This document shows, piece by piece, positions 1 through 8,534 of a stretch of 64,000 nucleotides of DNA. The stretch covers positions 186,001 through 250,000 of the forward strand of contig NZ_VCNM01000001.1 of NCBI RefSeq assembly GCF_007671725.1, in the 5' to 3' direction. The notes beneath the pieces were generated by a model, which ran no database searches, was not told the origin of the DNA, and worked only from the letters and a program-made list of their open reading frames with translations. Source of the DNA: Halorubrum depositum (GTDB lineage Archaea; Halobacteriota; Halobacteria; Halobacteriales; Haloferacaceae). Position numbers and translations under genes: made by a program. How positions within the stretch are numbered: the first letter of the stretch is position 1; each line of letters begins with the position of its first letter.

Positions 1-844
1 GGGCGACCCACGCCGCGCCCGCGGCGAGCGCGGCCGCGACGCCGAGCGCGACGAGGTTAATGCGTGCCCAGCCCGCGGTGTACAACACGAGATCGCGACC
101 TAACAGCAGCGTCACGACGAGCGCGGCCATCGCGCCGGCGGCGAGCAGGCGGACCCTCCCGGCCGCGGAGGCGCTCACGTCCGCGTAGCCCGACCGGACC
201 GCCTCGGTGGCGAACGCGACCGTCGCGACGAGCCCGAGGTGGCCCGCGAGCCCGGTGACGTAGAAGCCGGCCTGCGCGCCCGGCGAGTAGGTGACGAACG
301 GGACCGCCCGCGAGAAGACCGCGCTGGCGACGATTCCGGCGAGGCCGACGGTCGCCGCGATCCGGAGGAGCCGCGCCGACCCCCGGCCGCCGCCCCAGAT
401 GGTCGCCAGCCCGAGCAGCGTGAAGATCGTCAGCGCGACGATCAGGTGGGCCGCGTGCGTCGAGACGGTGTAGCCGCCGGGGACGAGCCCGCCGACCGTG
501 ACGGTGATCGCGCCGACGGTGATCTGCAGCGGGAGGATCGCGACCGCGAGGGTGGCCGCGAGCCGCGTCCGGCGGTCGAAGCTCCCGAGCCACGTCCAGC
601 CCGCGGTCCCGATGATGAGGAACCCGGTCACCATCGCCCACGCGCGGTGGAACCACTCGATGAAGTCCGGGTTGATCGTCAGCGCGGGGATCAGCTGGTC
701 GGAGCAAAGCGGCCACTGGGCCTCGCAGGCCAGCCCGGAGCCGGTCGCCGCGGTGTAGACGCCGAGCGCGAACAGCGTCAGCGTCATCCCCGTCGTCGCC
801 GCCGCGTATCGCCTGAAGGTCAGCCACGCGGGCCGAAGACTCAT
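1..844 (-). CDS. ctaA: Heme A synthase, COX15/CtaA family (partial, 3' end outside window)
   Basis: Membrane enzyme that oxidises the C8 methyl of heme O to make heme A for terminal oxidases. The gene reads leftward from an ATG at 844 and runs off the window edge, so only about 281 residues are seen. Visible features are a run of hydrophobic segments, a Cys pair (C40 and C47, in SGLACEAQWPLC) as in many archaeal and Gram-positive CtaA proteins, and conserved histidines H66 (EWFHRAW) and H130/H133 (STHAAH), placed as the heme-ligand histidines of the family. The reading frame is open throughout. The opposite-strand open frames here are GC-driven shadows. Family assignment is firm; the missing C-terminus cannot be judged. 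Confidence 0.9.
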   Translation of the reverse strand, partial: MSLRPAWLTFRRYAAATTGMTLTLFALGVYTAATGSGLACEAQWPLCSDQLIPALTINPDFIEWFHRAWAMVTGFLIIGTAGWTWLGSFDRRTRLAATLAVAILPLQITVGAITVTVGGLVPGGYTVSTHAAHLIVALTIFTLLGLATIWGGGRGSARLLRIAATVGLAGIVASAVFSRAVPFVTYSPGAQAGFYVTGLAGHLGLVATVAFATEAVRSGYADVSASAAGRVRLLAAGAMAALVVTLLLGRDLVLYTAGWARINLVALGVAAALAAGAAWVA

Positions 845-1358
845 TAGCCGAGTTCGGGCGCGAGCGCACTTAGACCGTTCGGACGCTCCACACGAGCGGG
901 AACGAGACCGAACGAAGAGGACGGGTGTCACGACCGCCCGACTGCGCCGACTTCTTATAAACGAACGGCGCGGTGCCGTGCGGTGGCGCACGCCGTGAGC
1001 GGGCCGAAGGCCCGCGAACGACCGTGCGAGGGACGCGGTGAGCGCTCGAAGAGCGCGAACCGCGAGGCTGGGGTGGTGTGAGGTGCTGTGCGGAGCGGTG
1101 TGGGGTGGGACTCAAAGGGGCAGTCGCGACGACGAAGGCGGCCGAAGTAAGCACCGCAGCGAGTGAGCGGAGCGAACGAGCGAGGAGCGCACCGAGGCCC
1201 CCGAGTCGTCGCGACTGGGGCTTTGGAGGCGGTCACCACGCTGTCAACGAGTGGTTATAAGGAAGTGGCTGGACTCGGCGGCCGTCCGTCGAGCCGTCGC
1301 CAGCGACAGCTTATAAGCAACCGACGACACCGACAGAACCGCGGTCCCGATAAACGTC
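845..1358. other. Intergenic stretch of 514 bases carrying structured element A
   Basis: No credible gene is seen. The short open frames are rich in Arg and Pro in low-complexity frames. A TATA-like TTATAA lies at 955-960, about 25 bases before the start of the structured block (about 980). Two further TTATAA motifs sit after the block, at 1255-1260 and 1310-1315. The block itself is described in its own entry. Confidence 0.6.
980..1260 (+). repeat. Structured repeat element A (candidate non-coding RNA)
   Basis: Two adjacent hairpins have the same plan: outer stem, GA, inner stem, GAA loop, inner stem, GA, outer stem. Hairpin 1 spans 994-1020 (outer CGT/ACG, inner GCGGGCC/GGCCCGC). Hairpin 2 spans 1034-1064 (outer CGCGGT/ACCGCG, inner GCGCTC/GAGCGC). 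They are joined by a linker containing GTGCGAGGGA, and followed by GCGAGGCTGGGG. Further on, 1113-1133 pairs with 1205-1225 as a 21-base arm pair interrupted only by a symmetric GGG/GGG loop. A second copy, with different stem sequences but the same plan, lies at 15201-15336 on the other strand. The strand shown is the one on which the tandem GA pairs form. Confidence 0.7.
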
Positions 1359-1814
1359 CTATCCCGATAATTCGCGCTTCGCTCGCCGCGCCCGCTCGGA
1401 CATCTCCTCGTTGCCCTCGACGTCCGCGAGGGTCTCGACGGCCTCCAGGTTCCGCACCGCGTCGTCGAGGAACGAGAGCACGTCGCCGGTGTAGGCGTAC
1501 ACCATGTAGTCGTCCGTCATCACGTCCACGATCGCCTGCGGGCCGAGCCCCTCGGCGCGGAGCTCCAACACGTACCGCATGAACTTCTCCTCGGGACAGC
1601 CGCAGTAAGGGTTCGCCTGACAGTCGCAGTCGAGGAAGTCCTCGGCGAAGTCGAGGATCCGGTCGCGGGTCGTGGAGTCGAGCTTCGAGAGGCCGTCACC
1701 GGTGAACAGCATGTCGAGGGTCGCGCCGGCGAACGCGCCTTTCGGGACGTTCGTCTCCAGCTGGGAGGCGAGCTGCCGGTGGTTCTTCACGTAGATCTTG
1801 TCGGTGAACGCCAC
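1359..1814 (-). CDS. DUF5814 family protein
   Basis: A 151-residue acidic soluble protein of a family I recognise as haloarchaeal and uncharacterised. It starts at the ATG at 1814 and opens MAFTDKIYVKNHRQLASQLE. A Cys cluster (C63, C65, C71, C73) suggests a metal site, but this is inference. The C-terminal half is helical and highly charged, ending in Arg/Lys. It stands alone between element A and tRNA-His. No function can be assigned. Family name confidence is moderate; that it is a real gene is near certain from codon use and composition. Confidence 0.85.
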   Translation of the reverse strand: MAFTDKIYVKNHRQLASQLETNVPKGAFAGATLDMLFTGDGLSKLDSTTRDRILDFAEDFLDCDCQANPYCGCPEEKFMRYVLELRAEGLGPQAIVDVMTDDYMVYAYTGDVLSFLDDAVRNLEAVETLADVEGNEEMSERARRAKRELSG

Positions 1815-1976
1815 GGGTACCGCGAGATACGCCGGCTGGCAGTAAAAGCGGCGTGGTCGCTGTCGCCGTCCGCGGGACGTCCGTCCGAGACCGAGCGCGC
1901 CCGACCACCGCCCCGGGGCGAGTGCGGTCGATCGCCGAACGGCACCGGGTCACACGCCCGTCCGGGAGTCGTAACG

Positions 1977-1990
1977 GTTATTTATCAAAG
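1977..1990 (+). promoter_or_regulatory. Likely TATA region of tRNA-His
   Basis: An AT-rich motif (GTTATTTATCAAAG) in otherwise GC-rich DNA is centred about 25-30 bases before the first base of tRNA-His, the usual archaeal TATA spacing. Confidence 0.55.
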
Positions 1991-2010
1991 CGGGATAGAT
2001 ATCGACGCGT

Positions 2011-2084
2011 GTCCGGGTTAGGGTAGTGGACTATCCTTCAGCCTTGTGGAGGCTGAGACGCGGGTTCAATTCTCGCACCCGGAC
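2011..2084 (+). tRNA. tRNA-His (GTG)
   Basis: The sequence folds as a full cloverleaf: G-1, then acceptor TCCGGGT paired with ACCCGGA, a D arm, an anticodon stem CAGCC/GGCTG with loop TTGTGGA (anticodon GTG), and a T arm GCGGG-TTCAATT-CTCGC. The extra 5' G (2011) opposite C73 (2084) is the histidine identity element and is genome-encoded here. No intron and no encoded CCA are seen. Confidence 0.95.
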
Positions 2085-2120
2085 CTTCTTCGAAACGCCG
2101 CTATCTGAGCAGCCGCGCGG

Positions 2121-2855
2121 CTAGAACTCGATCTCCGCCCCGTCCTCCGGCACCAGCACGCCATCTGTCTCCGAGCGGAGCTCCTCGCGCGAGAGCAGGC
2201 AGTGGTTGATCGACTCCATGTGGACCACGGCGACCGCGGCGTCGGTCGCCTCGCGGACGGCGGCGACGTCCTCGACACCCATCGTGATCGGCTCCCCGTG
2301 GTTGAACCGCGCCGCGCCGCCGTTGAGGACGACCGCGTCGGGGTCGAACCGCGCGAGGGTCTCCGCGACCGGCTCGTACCACACCGTGTCGCCGGCGACG
2401 TACAGCGTCTCGTCGCCCGCGAGGACGAACCCGGAGACCGGGCCCATCTTCTCGGCCAGCTCCCCGTGACCGTGTCGACCGGGCGTCCGGTAGAGGTCGA
2501 CGCCAGCGAACGACGCCGCGTCCTCGACGGGGCGCACGTCGGTGAACCCCTCCTCGACGAACGCGTCGGCCTCCTCCGGCTGGCAGAACAGGGGGACGCC
2601 CGGGTCGAGCGCCTCTTTCGCCGCGTCGTCGAAGTGGTCGGGGTGGCGGTGGGTGACGATCACCGCGTCGTGCGAGAGATCGACGTCGGGCATCGGCACG
2701 AGCGGGTTGTTCCGGTCGTTGGGTGTGTCGTCGATCGGGGGGAGCGCGCCTTGCGACGCGAACAGCGGATCGACGAGAAAGGTCGTCCCGCCGACGGTCG
2801 CGAGGACCGTGGCGTTGCGAGCGAGGGTGACGCTGACGTCGGGGTTCGTTGCCAT
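2121..2855 (-). CDS. MBL-fold metal-dependent hydrolase (UlaG-like)
   Basis: A 244-residue protein of the metallo-beta-lactamase superfamily, of the short type related to UlaG. The zinc motif HxHxDH is at residues 69-74 (HRHPDHFD), after the strand FLVDPLF that often precedes it. A later AGDTVWY motif supplies the bridging Asp, and a C-terminal MESINHC segment may give the last His ligand. The start ATG is at 2855. It is co-directional with the sensor kinase upstream (81-base gap). The substrate is unknown; such proteins are often promiscuous esterases or lactonases. Confidence 0.85.
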   Translation of the reverse strand: MATNPDVSVTLARNATVLATVGGTTFLVDPLFASQGALPPIDDTPNDRNNPLVPMPDVDLSHDAVIVTHRHPDHFDDAAKEALDPGVPLFCQPEEADAFVEEGFTDVRPVEDAASFAGVDLYRTPGRHGHGELAEKMGPVSGFVLAGDETLYVAGDTVWYEPVAETLARFDPDAVVLNGGAARFNHGEPITMGVEDVAAVREATDAAVAVVHMESINHCLLSREELRSETDGVLVPEDGAEIEF

Positions 2856-2936
2856 GGACGTCCCTTCGGCGGGCGCGCGGTTGTGGCTTGCGCCGGGGCC
2901 GGCGCCGTCGACCGATCGGCGCCCCGGTCGGTGTGC

Positions 2937-4664
2937 TCACTCGGGTGACGGCGGCGGACGCACCGACTCCGCGGATTCCGCCGGTCGGCCGTCGCCCTCG
3001 CCCTCGCCCTCGCCGTCGGCTCTCGGAAGCTCGACGACGAAGGCGGCGCCGCGCGGCTCGTTGTCCTCGACCCAGACGTCGCCGCCGAACTGCTCGGTCA
3101 GGACGGACACGAGGTAGAGCCCGATTCCCGACCCGGTGCTGTCGATGCCCTTCCTGCCTTTACCGAAGAGCTCCGGGCGAAGCTCGGCCGGGACGCCGGG
3201 GCCGTCGTCGGCGATTCGGAACCGAACGCGGTCCGGCGTGACCTCGCTCTCGACGGTCACCGTCGGCGTCTCGGTGTCGTTGTGCTGGACGGCGTTGTTC
3301 AGGAGGTTCCGGAACACCGAGGCCAGCATCCCGTTGGCGCGGACGGTGACGGACGGGAGCTCGCCGACGACCCGGAACGTCGCCTCGGGGTACGAGTCGC
3401 GCGCCGCCCGGAGCTCGCCTTCGAGCAGCTCTGCGGGATCGATCGGCTTCGTCTCGGGAGCGACGTCGTCCGCGAGCGAGTCGACGAAGTCGCGGGCGAG
3501 CTCCGTGAGCTCGATGACGTGCTCCGACTTCCGCAGCACGCGTTCGAGCGCGTCGCGCCCGTCGTCGTCGACGTGGTCCCGAAGCGTCTCGGCCCACCCG
3601 TGGACCACCGCCATGTCGTTGCGGATGTCGTGGCGCACCACGCGGTTCAGCGCCTCGAGCTGTTCGGTTCGCTCCTCGAGGCGGAGCCGATACGTCTCGC
3701 GACCGGTCACGTCGTCCACCGTGAGCAGCTCGCCGCTCGTCGCCCCGCCGGACGTGAACGCGTTCCGGGAGACCTGGTAGAAGCGCTGCCTCTCGCCGGA
3801 GCCGACGCGGATCACGTCGTCCTCGCCTCGGTCGACCGCCAGATGCGGCAGGACCGCGTCGAACGGCTCGCCGACCGCGTCGCGAAGCTCCGGGAACAGG
3901 AGCCGAGCGGCGCGGTTGAAGTCGCGGACGCGACCGGTCTGATCCAGGAAGACCGCGGCGGCGTCGCTCTCGGCGGCGAACTGGATCGTCTGGAACCGTC
4001 GGAAGTAGACGAACAGCGTGCCGAGCGCGAACAGCGCCACGCCCGGCGGCTCGTACATCAGCGGGAGGAGCCGCGGGGACGAGGCCCCGAAGACGGTGCC
4101 GACCGTCGGGATTGCGGTGGCCGCGACGAGCGCGATCAGCGGCCGGCTGTCGGTGCCCGTGTAGAAGAACTGTTCGAGTAGCATGAAGAAGCCGACGGCG
4201 ATGACGGCGTACGAGAGCCCGAGCACCGCCCAGTAGAGGAGCTCGTGCCGGATGGCCAGGTGCGGAAACGGTTCGGTCGTCCACGCCGTCGAGAAGTAGA
4301 GCCCGTGGACCGGGTTCGTGAACTTCAGGAGGGCCGTCGCGGCGAACACGGCGGCCGCCGCCCGCCGGTAGGGGGCGTGTCGCGGCGACCGGCCGGTGTA
4401 GGCGGCACAGAAGTAGAGCCACGCGGCGACCGCGAACAGCGCGAACACGAACCCGACGATGTAGAACCCGACCTTCGCCGCCTCGCCGGGGGCGACGAGG
4501 TACCCGACGTAGCCGCCCGCCCAGAGCGTCACGGCGAGCAGCAGAGCGACGAACCCCTCGCGCGTCTCGGGGTGGCGAATCTGCAGCGCACGGGGAACCG
4601 CCGCGACGCACGCGAGCGCCGAGGCCGAGAAGACGGAGACGTGAGCGAGCAAGACCGGGTCCAT
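2937..4664 (-). CDS. Sensor histidine kinase with N-terminal 7TM domain and PAS
   Basis: A 575-residue membrane kinase. Residues 1-220 hold about seven hydrophobic helices of the histidine-kinase N-terminal 7TM type. Residues about 230-330 form a PAS-like domain. The phospho-acceptor is H345 in VVRHDIRND, the haloarchaeal H-box, followed by an ATPase domain with N box (NLLNNAVQHND), G1 (DDGPGV) and G2 (GSGIGLYL). The C-terminus is a low-complexity Glu/Gly tail (GEGEGEGDG). No response regulator is adjacent, as is common in haloarchaea. It lies 60 bases downstream of the Ca/Na exchanger in the same direction; a functional link is possible but unproven. Confidence 0.9.
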   Translation of the reverse strand: MDPVLLAHVSVFSASALACVAAVPRALQIRHPETREGFVALLLAVTLWAGGYVGYLVAPGEAAKVGFYIVGFVFALFAVAAWLYFCAAYTGRSPRHAPYRRAAAAVFAATALLKFTNPVHGLYFSTAWTTEPFPHLAIRHELLYWAVLGLSYAVIAVGFFMLLEQFFYTGTDSRPLIALVAATAIPTVGTVFGASSPRLLPLMYEPPGVALFALGTLFVYFRRFQTIQFAAESDAAAVFLDQTGRVRDFNRAARLLFPELRDAVGEPFDAVLPHLAVDRGEDDVIRVGSGERQRFYQVSRNAFTSGGATSGELLTVDDVTGRETYRLRLEERTEQLEALNRVVRHDIRNDMAVVHGWAETLRDHVDDDGRDALERVLRKSEHVIELTELARDFVDSLADDVAPETKPIDPAELLEGELRAARDSYPEATFRVVGELPSVTVRANGMLASVFRNLLNNAVQHNDTETPTVTVESEVTPDRVRFRIADDGPGVPAELRPELFGKGRKGIDSTGSGIGLYLVSVLTEQFGGDVWVEDNEPRGAAFVVELPRADGEGEGEGDGRPAESAESVRPPPSPE

Positions 4665-4724
4665 GTGTCGAACGTGGCGTACCTCGGCGCGGCGTCCGAT
4701 AACGGTTCGGATGTCGCCGCTTAC

Positions 4725-5705
4725 CTATCCGAAGATCCGCAGGAGTCCGAGCGTCCACCGCGCCAGTTCGGAGCAGACGAAGAGGACGCCCTCGGACCGG
4801 GAGAGCCGCCGCCCGGACCACAGCGCCGCGACCATCAGCACCGTGAGGACCGTCAGCCAGAGCAGCGTCTCGATCGCCGCACCCCCGACCGCGAGCGGGC
4901 GGATCAGCGCCGCGATCCCCAGGATGCCGAGCACGTTGAACACGTTGCTGCCGACGACGTTGCCCACCGACATCCCCACGTGGCCCTGTCGCATGGCGAC
5001 GAGCGAGACGGCGAGCTCCGGCGTCGACGTGCCCGCCGCGACGATCGTCCCGCCGATGGCCCAGTCCGAGACGCCGACGCCCCGCGCCAGCGACGACGCG
5101 GCCTCGACCATGAAGTGCCCGCTGACGAGCACGAGGGCCAGCCCGCCGAGGAGCAGCAGCGCGTCTCGGGCGCGGTGCGAGAGCCGCGTCGGGACCGCGC
5201 CGGTGAGCCGGGAGTCCGTGTACTCGGTCTCGATCGAGTGCGCCGTGCTCTCGTCCCGGATCAGGTACAGCGTGTACGCGGCGAACGCCCCGACGAGGAG
5301 GGCGCCCTCGACCGCGGTGACGGTCCGGTCGAACAGGACGGCGACCCCGGCCAGCGTCGAGCACACCAGCGCGACCCCGTCGCGGTGGACGAGCGACCGC
5401 TCGACCGGGATCACCCGCAGCAGCGACACCGCGCCGAGGATAAAGGCGAGGTTGTAGGCGTTCGAGCCGACGACGTTGCCGACGCCGATCTCGCCGAGCC
5501 CCGCCAGCGCGGCGTCGACCGTCACGACCAGCTCCGGCGTCGACGTGCCCATCGCGACGATCGTCAGCCCGGTCGTGAGCTCGCTCACGCCGAAGCGCCG
5601 CGCGATCCGCACCGCCGAGTCGACGAGCGCGCGGGCGCCGATCCAGAGGCCGACGACGGTGACTCCGCCGATCGCCAACTGACCGATCGCCGATCCCAGG
5701 GCCAT
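4725..5705 (-). CDS. Calcium/sodium antiporter, CaCA family
   Basis: A 326-residue membrane exchanger of the YrbG/CaCA type. The two inverted alpha repeats are plain: GLTIVAMGTSTPELV at about 46-60 and GTIVAAGTSTPELAV at about 219-233, each with the ion-binding GTSTPE core, and each followed by a GNVVGSN motif. About ten hydrophobic helices can be drawn around a short charged central loop (residues 150-180). The ATG at 5705 is preferred over an upstream in-frame codon because the protein then begins with its first helix, as in relatives. Ion preference cannot be read from sequence. Confidence 0.92.
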   Translation of the reverse strand: MALGSAIGQLAIGGVTVVGLWIGARALVDSAVRIARRFGVSELTTGLTIVAMGTSTPELVVTVDAALAGLGEIGVGNVVGSNAYNLAFILGAVSLLRVIPVERSLVHRDGVALVCSTLAGVAVLFDRTVTAVEGALLVGAFAAYTLYLIRDESTAHSIETEYTDSRLTGAVPTRLSHRARDALLLLGGLALVLVSGHFMVEAASSLARGVGVSDWAIGGTIVAAGTSTPELAVSLVAMRQGHVGMSVGNVVGSNVFNVLGILGIAALIRPLAVGGAAIETLLWLTVLTVLMVAALWSGRRLSRSEGVLFVCSELARWTLGLLRIFG

Positions 5706-5840
5706 ATGAGCGACACGTCTCGCGAGGCGGTAATAAAATCCGTCCACGGAGCCGCGCGCTCTCGGACCGGCCCCGTTTCCCACCCTGTACTTATCCGTCG
5801 GCCGGTCGTCACGTCATCGCATGTACGGACGTGAGACTCC

Positions 5841-6473
5841 GTGAGGCGCCGAGACCTGGTCCGAGCGGGAGTCGCGGCCGGCGCGGCCGGTCTCGCGGGG
5901 TGTGCGAGGGACGGCGACGAACCGGCGTTTACCGAGGGGTTCGAGGACGGCATCGGCGACTGGGAGGCCGGCGCCGCGATCGGCCCCGAAGTGGACCTCG
6001 AGGACTTCGCGTGGGAGGTCGGCGTCTCCGAGGAGGCGGCGGCCGCCGGCGAGCGCTCGCTCCGGATCTGGAACCAGGGCGACTACGACGACGGCGTCAC
6101 GTGGGCCGTCCACCCGGTCCCGATCGACTCCAGCGAGTCGTATCGGATCGAGGTGAGCGGGCGGTTCTGGAGCGAGTCGGAGTCGTTCAACACGATCCGA
6201 CACGCGCTGATGCGGCTGGCCCCGGAGCCGCCGGAGAGGGAGGAGGACTTCCCGCAGCCCGGGCTCAACACCACGGACCTCGGCGAGACTCCGTACGGCG
6301 GGCTCCGCGACGCGCTGTGGCTCGCCGACGGCTGGCGCGACTACTCATTCGAGTGGACGACGCCGGAGCTGTCGACGGACACGCTCCACCTCGCCGTCGG
6401 CACGGCCGTGATCTGGGAGGCGGACGCGACTCACTACGTCGACGACCTCTCGGTGCGCGTCGAGGCCCGATGA
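5841..6473 (+). CDS. Tat-exported lipoprotein, function unknown
   Basis: A 210-residue protein beginning at a GTG. The N-terminus MRRRDLVRAGVAAGAAGLAGC has a twin-Arg motif and a lipobox (LAGC, Cys21), so a Tat-exported, lipid-anchored haloarchaeal protein is expected. The mature part is acidic and rich in beta-type sequence (FEDGIGDWEAG near its start, DDLSVRVEAR at the end), similar in style to jelly-roll carbohydrate-binding domains; that is inference. Its stop overlaps the start of the next gene (ATGA), so the two are probably co-transcribed and may act together at the membrane. Confidence 0.8.
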   Translation: MRRRDLVRAGVAAGAAGLAGCARDGDEPAFTEGFEDGIGDWEAGAAIGPEVDLEDFAWEVGVSEEAAAAGERSLRIWNQGDYDDGVTWAVHPVPIDSSESYRIEVSGRFWSESESFNTIRHALMRLAPEPPEREEDFPQPGLNTTDLGETPYGGLRDALWLADGWRDYSFEWTTPELSTDTLHLAVGTAVIWEADATHYVDDLSVRVEAR

Positions 6474-7549
6474 CCCGCGGGACCGATGGCGCGGACGACG
6501 CGCCGGACGATAGCACCGGCGACGACACCGCCGACACGATGCGCGGGCGGGCCGGCGAGAGCCGGGTGAAGCTCTGGCTGCTGCTTCGGGCGGACCGGCT
6601 CGTCGTCGCGGGGGTCCTGACGGCCCTCGTCTTCGTCGCGTCGGTCGCGGTCGCCGCGGGGGTCTCGCCCTCGCTCGCGGAGAAGGTCGGGGCGAAGGAC
6701 CCGATCGAGACGCTGTTCTCGGCGATGATCACGGCGATCGTCACCGGGGCGACGCTGGTCGTCACGATCGGCCAGCTCGTGCTCACGCAGGAGAACGGGC
6801 CGCTCGGCGATCAGCGGGAGCGAATGGACGGCACGCTCGCGGTCCGGGACTCCGTCGCGGACCTGACCGGTTCGCCGGCCCCGACCGACCCGGCCGCGTT
6901 CCTCGACGCGCTCCTCGGCGCCGCGTCGGAGCGCGCCGACGCCCTCCGCGAGTCGGTTCGCGACCGCGGCGCGGACGGGTCCGGTGAGGCCGACCGCCCC
7001 GACGAGTCCGCCCTCGGGGAGGACGTCGACGAACTGGCGTCGACCGTCGTCGGGGAAACCGAGGCCGTTCGCGAGCGGCTCGACGGCGCTCGGTTCGGCT
7101 CCTTCGACGTGGTGTTCGCCGCCCTGGACTTCGCGTACGGCCGGGAGATCGGGCGGGTCGAACGGCTCGACGACGACCACGGCGAGGCGCTCACCGCCGA
7201 CGAGCACGACCTGCTCGGGGAGCTGAAGGAGTCGCTGTCGCTATTCGGCCCCGCCCGCGAGCACGTGAAGACGCTGTACTTCCAGTGGGCGCTGATCGAC
7301 CTCTCTCGGCTGATACTGTACGCCGCGGTGCCGGCGCTGGTCGTCGCGGGCGCCATGGTCGCGGTCGTCGACACCGGGACGTTCACGGGAAGCACGCTCG
7401 GGGTCGACCACCTCACGCTGGTCGTCGCGGGCGCGTTCGCCGTCACGCTGCTCCCGTTCTCCCTTTTCGTCTCCTACGTGCTCCGCGTCCTCACCCTCGC
7501 GAAGCGGACGCTCGCCATCGGGCCGCTGGTGCTGCGGGACTCGGAGTAG
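6470..7549 (+). CDS. Four-helix membrane protein, function unknown
   Basis: A 359-residue protein starting at the ATG that overlaps the lipoprotein stop codon. An acidic N-terminal tail (residues 1-35) leads to two hydrophobic helices at about 42-66 and 78-104, a long acidic soluble region (about 110-275) and two more helices at about 285-350 near the C-terminus. I do not recognise a named domain. The pairing with an exported lipoprotein suggests an envelope role, but nothing in the sequence gives a reaction. The upstream extension of the same frame is not used: it overlaps the lipoprotein and is compositionally unlike protein. Confidence 0.75.
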   Translation: MTRGTDGADDAPDDSTGDDTADTMRGRAGESRVKLWLLLRADRLVVAGVLTALVFVASVAVAAGVSPSLAEKVGAKDPIETLFSAMITAIVTGATLVVTIGQLVLTQENGPLGDQRERMDGTLAVRDSVADLTGSPAPTDPAAFLDALLGAASERADALRESVRDRGADGSGEADRPDESALGEDVDELASTVVGETEAVRERLDGARFGSFDVVFAALDFAYGREIGRVERLDDDHGEALTADEHDLLGELKESLSLFGPAREHVKTLYFQWALIDLSRLILYAAVPALVVAGAMVAVVDTGTFTGSTLGVDHLTLVVAGAFAVTLLPFSLFVSYVLRVLTLAKRTLAIGPLVLRDSE

Positions 7550-7988
7550 GCGAGCGCCGCCCTCCGGGCGTGAGAATGTCGCCCGCGAAACTACCGGGCG
7601 GGAATCCACTAACACACCCGGTGAGGGAGTACGCGGCCGTCACGTCGCGGCCGGACGGGCACCGTTCACCGGAGGAAGCGTTTGAACTCGAGAGCTCCGT
7701 CACACGGGAATCCTGATAACGGCTGAACGGGGCGACTGATTCGACCGCGTCGTTCCGACTACTCCGTGTCGGCAACTGAATCGCCGATCCAAGGTCGTCG
7801 ACGAGCGTCGCCCAACCCCTACTCCACACGCTGACTGCTCGACTGTGGTATCCGATTATTCCTGAAATAATGGCAAAAATATCCGAATATATTTGAACGT
7901 TTTTGGCAAATTAGGAAAATAATACAAAGATACCAACACTAATCCGTCTTGCATATAGAATTTGCATTGCCGAGGGAGACGAGAGAAA
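7550..7988. other. Intergenic stretch; GC-rich to AT-rich boundary of an island
   Basis: No gene is seen in these 439 bases. The left part holds GCCCG/CGGGC complementary arms (7581-7600) just after the upstream gene and a copy of ATGTCGCCCGC at 7576-7586 that recurs at 8728-8738. From about 7850 the composition becomes markedly AT-rich, ending in the promoter of the DUF7282 gene (TATA-like CATATAGAA at 7952-7960). Confidence 0.5.
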
Positions 7989-8534
7989 ATGACAAAATTC
8001 AATGCGTTTTCGCGACGGGACGTACTGGGAGGAATCGGCGGCCTGACGGTGGCGGGACTGGTGAGTGGTACCGACTTCGCTTCCCACGAGGAAGGGTCCG
8101 GAGAGAAAAACTTCGCAGAAATCGCTTTCAGCGACCAGCGGTCGGACGGAACCTCCGTGACGGTGGACCGGACCTACGTCGAACAGGACGGGTTCATCAC
8201 GATCCACACGTGGGATTTGGTTACCCAGCAGGACGGGGCCGGATCGCTGATCGGGGCGTCACGGCTGCTCGAAGCGGGGGAGAACGGCGAAGGGAAAGAG
8301 CATCTGGACGAGACCGTCGAACTGTTCGATGCTGACACCGGCGTGTTGCCGGAGGTCGCGGAGCAGGAGCGACTCACGGAGAGCCAGACGTTGATCGCGG
8401 TTCCCCACAGGGACATGGACCACAGTGAGAAGTTCGATTCGTCAGTCGACGTTCCGTTTTCGGAGGGGAGTCGGCTCCGGACCGACCTTCCTGCCGACGG
8501 CGCAGTCAACGACGTAGCCGACGTGAGCCTCTAG
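7989..8534 (+). CDS. Secreted DUF7282-domain protein (Tat signal)
   Basis: A 181-residue protein. The ATG at 7989 places a clear Tat signal at the start (FSRRDVLGGIGGLTVAGLV); an upstream in-frame TTG would only add a poor extension. The mature part begins about residue 30 and carries FSDQRSDGTSVTVDRTYV followed by GFITIHTWDL and SLIGASRLLEAGE, the pattern of the DUF7282 domain common in haloarchaeal surface proteins. It ends before any C-terminal anchor. It sits in an AT-rich island with less biased codon choice than its neighbours, which suggests later acquisition. No function is known. Confidence 0.8.
   Translation: MTKFNAFSRRDVLGGIGGLTVAGLVSGTDFASHEEGSGEKNFAEIAFSDQRSDGTSVTVDRTYVEQDGFITIHTWDLVTQQDGAGSLIGASRLLEAGENGEGKEHLDETVELFDADTGVLPEVAEQERLTESQTLIAVPHRDMDHSEKFDSSVDVPFSEGSRLRTDLPADGAVNDVADVSL

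Noticed and set aside
57-869. Long open frame on the minus strand overlapping the heme A synthase region
   Set aside because: It is Arg/Pro/Gly-rich and lies in a shifted frame under a clear membrane protein gene; it is a GC-driven shadow.
955-1239. Open frames inside element A that could be read as small proteins
   Set aside because: Low-complexity Arg/Pro/Ser content and overlap with paired RNA-like stems; no start signal or family match.
3000-3020. CCCTCG repeats that could look like a short repeat array
   Set aside because: They encode the Gly/Glu tail of the sensor kinase and have no spacer structure; not a CRISPR array. No CRISPR array was seen anywhere in the window.
3160-5364. Very long open frame of 734 codons across the kinase and exchanger genes
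   Set aside because: It crosses two well-supported genes in another frame and is strongly Arg-biased, the usual artefact of high GC at third positions.
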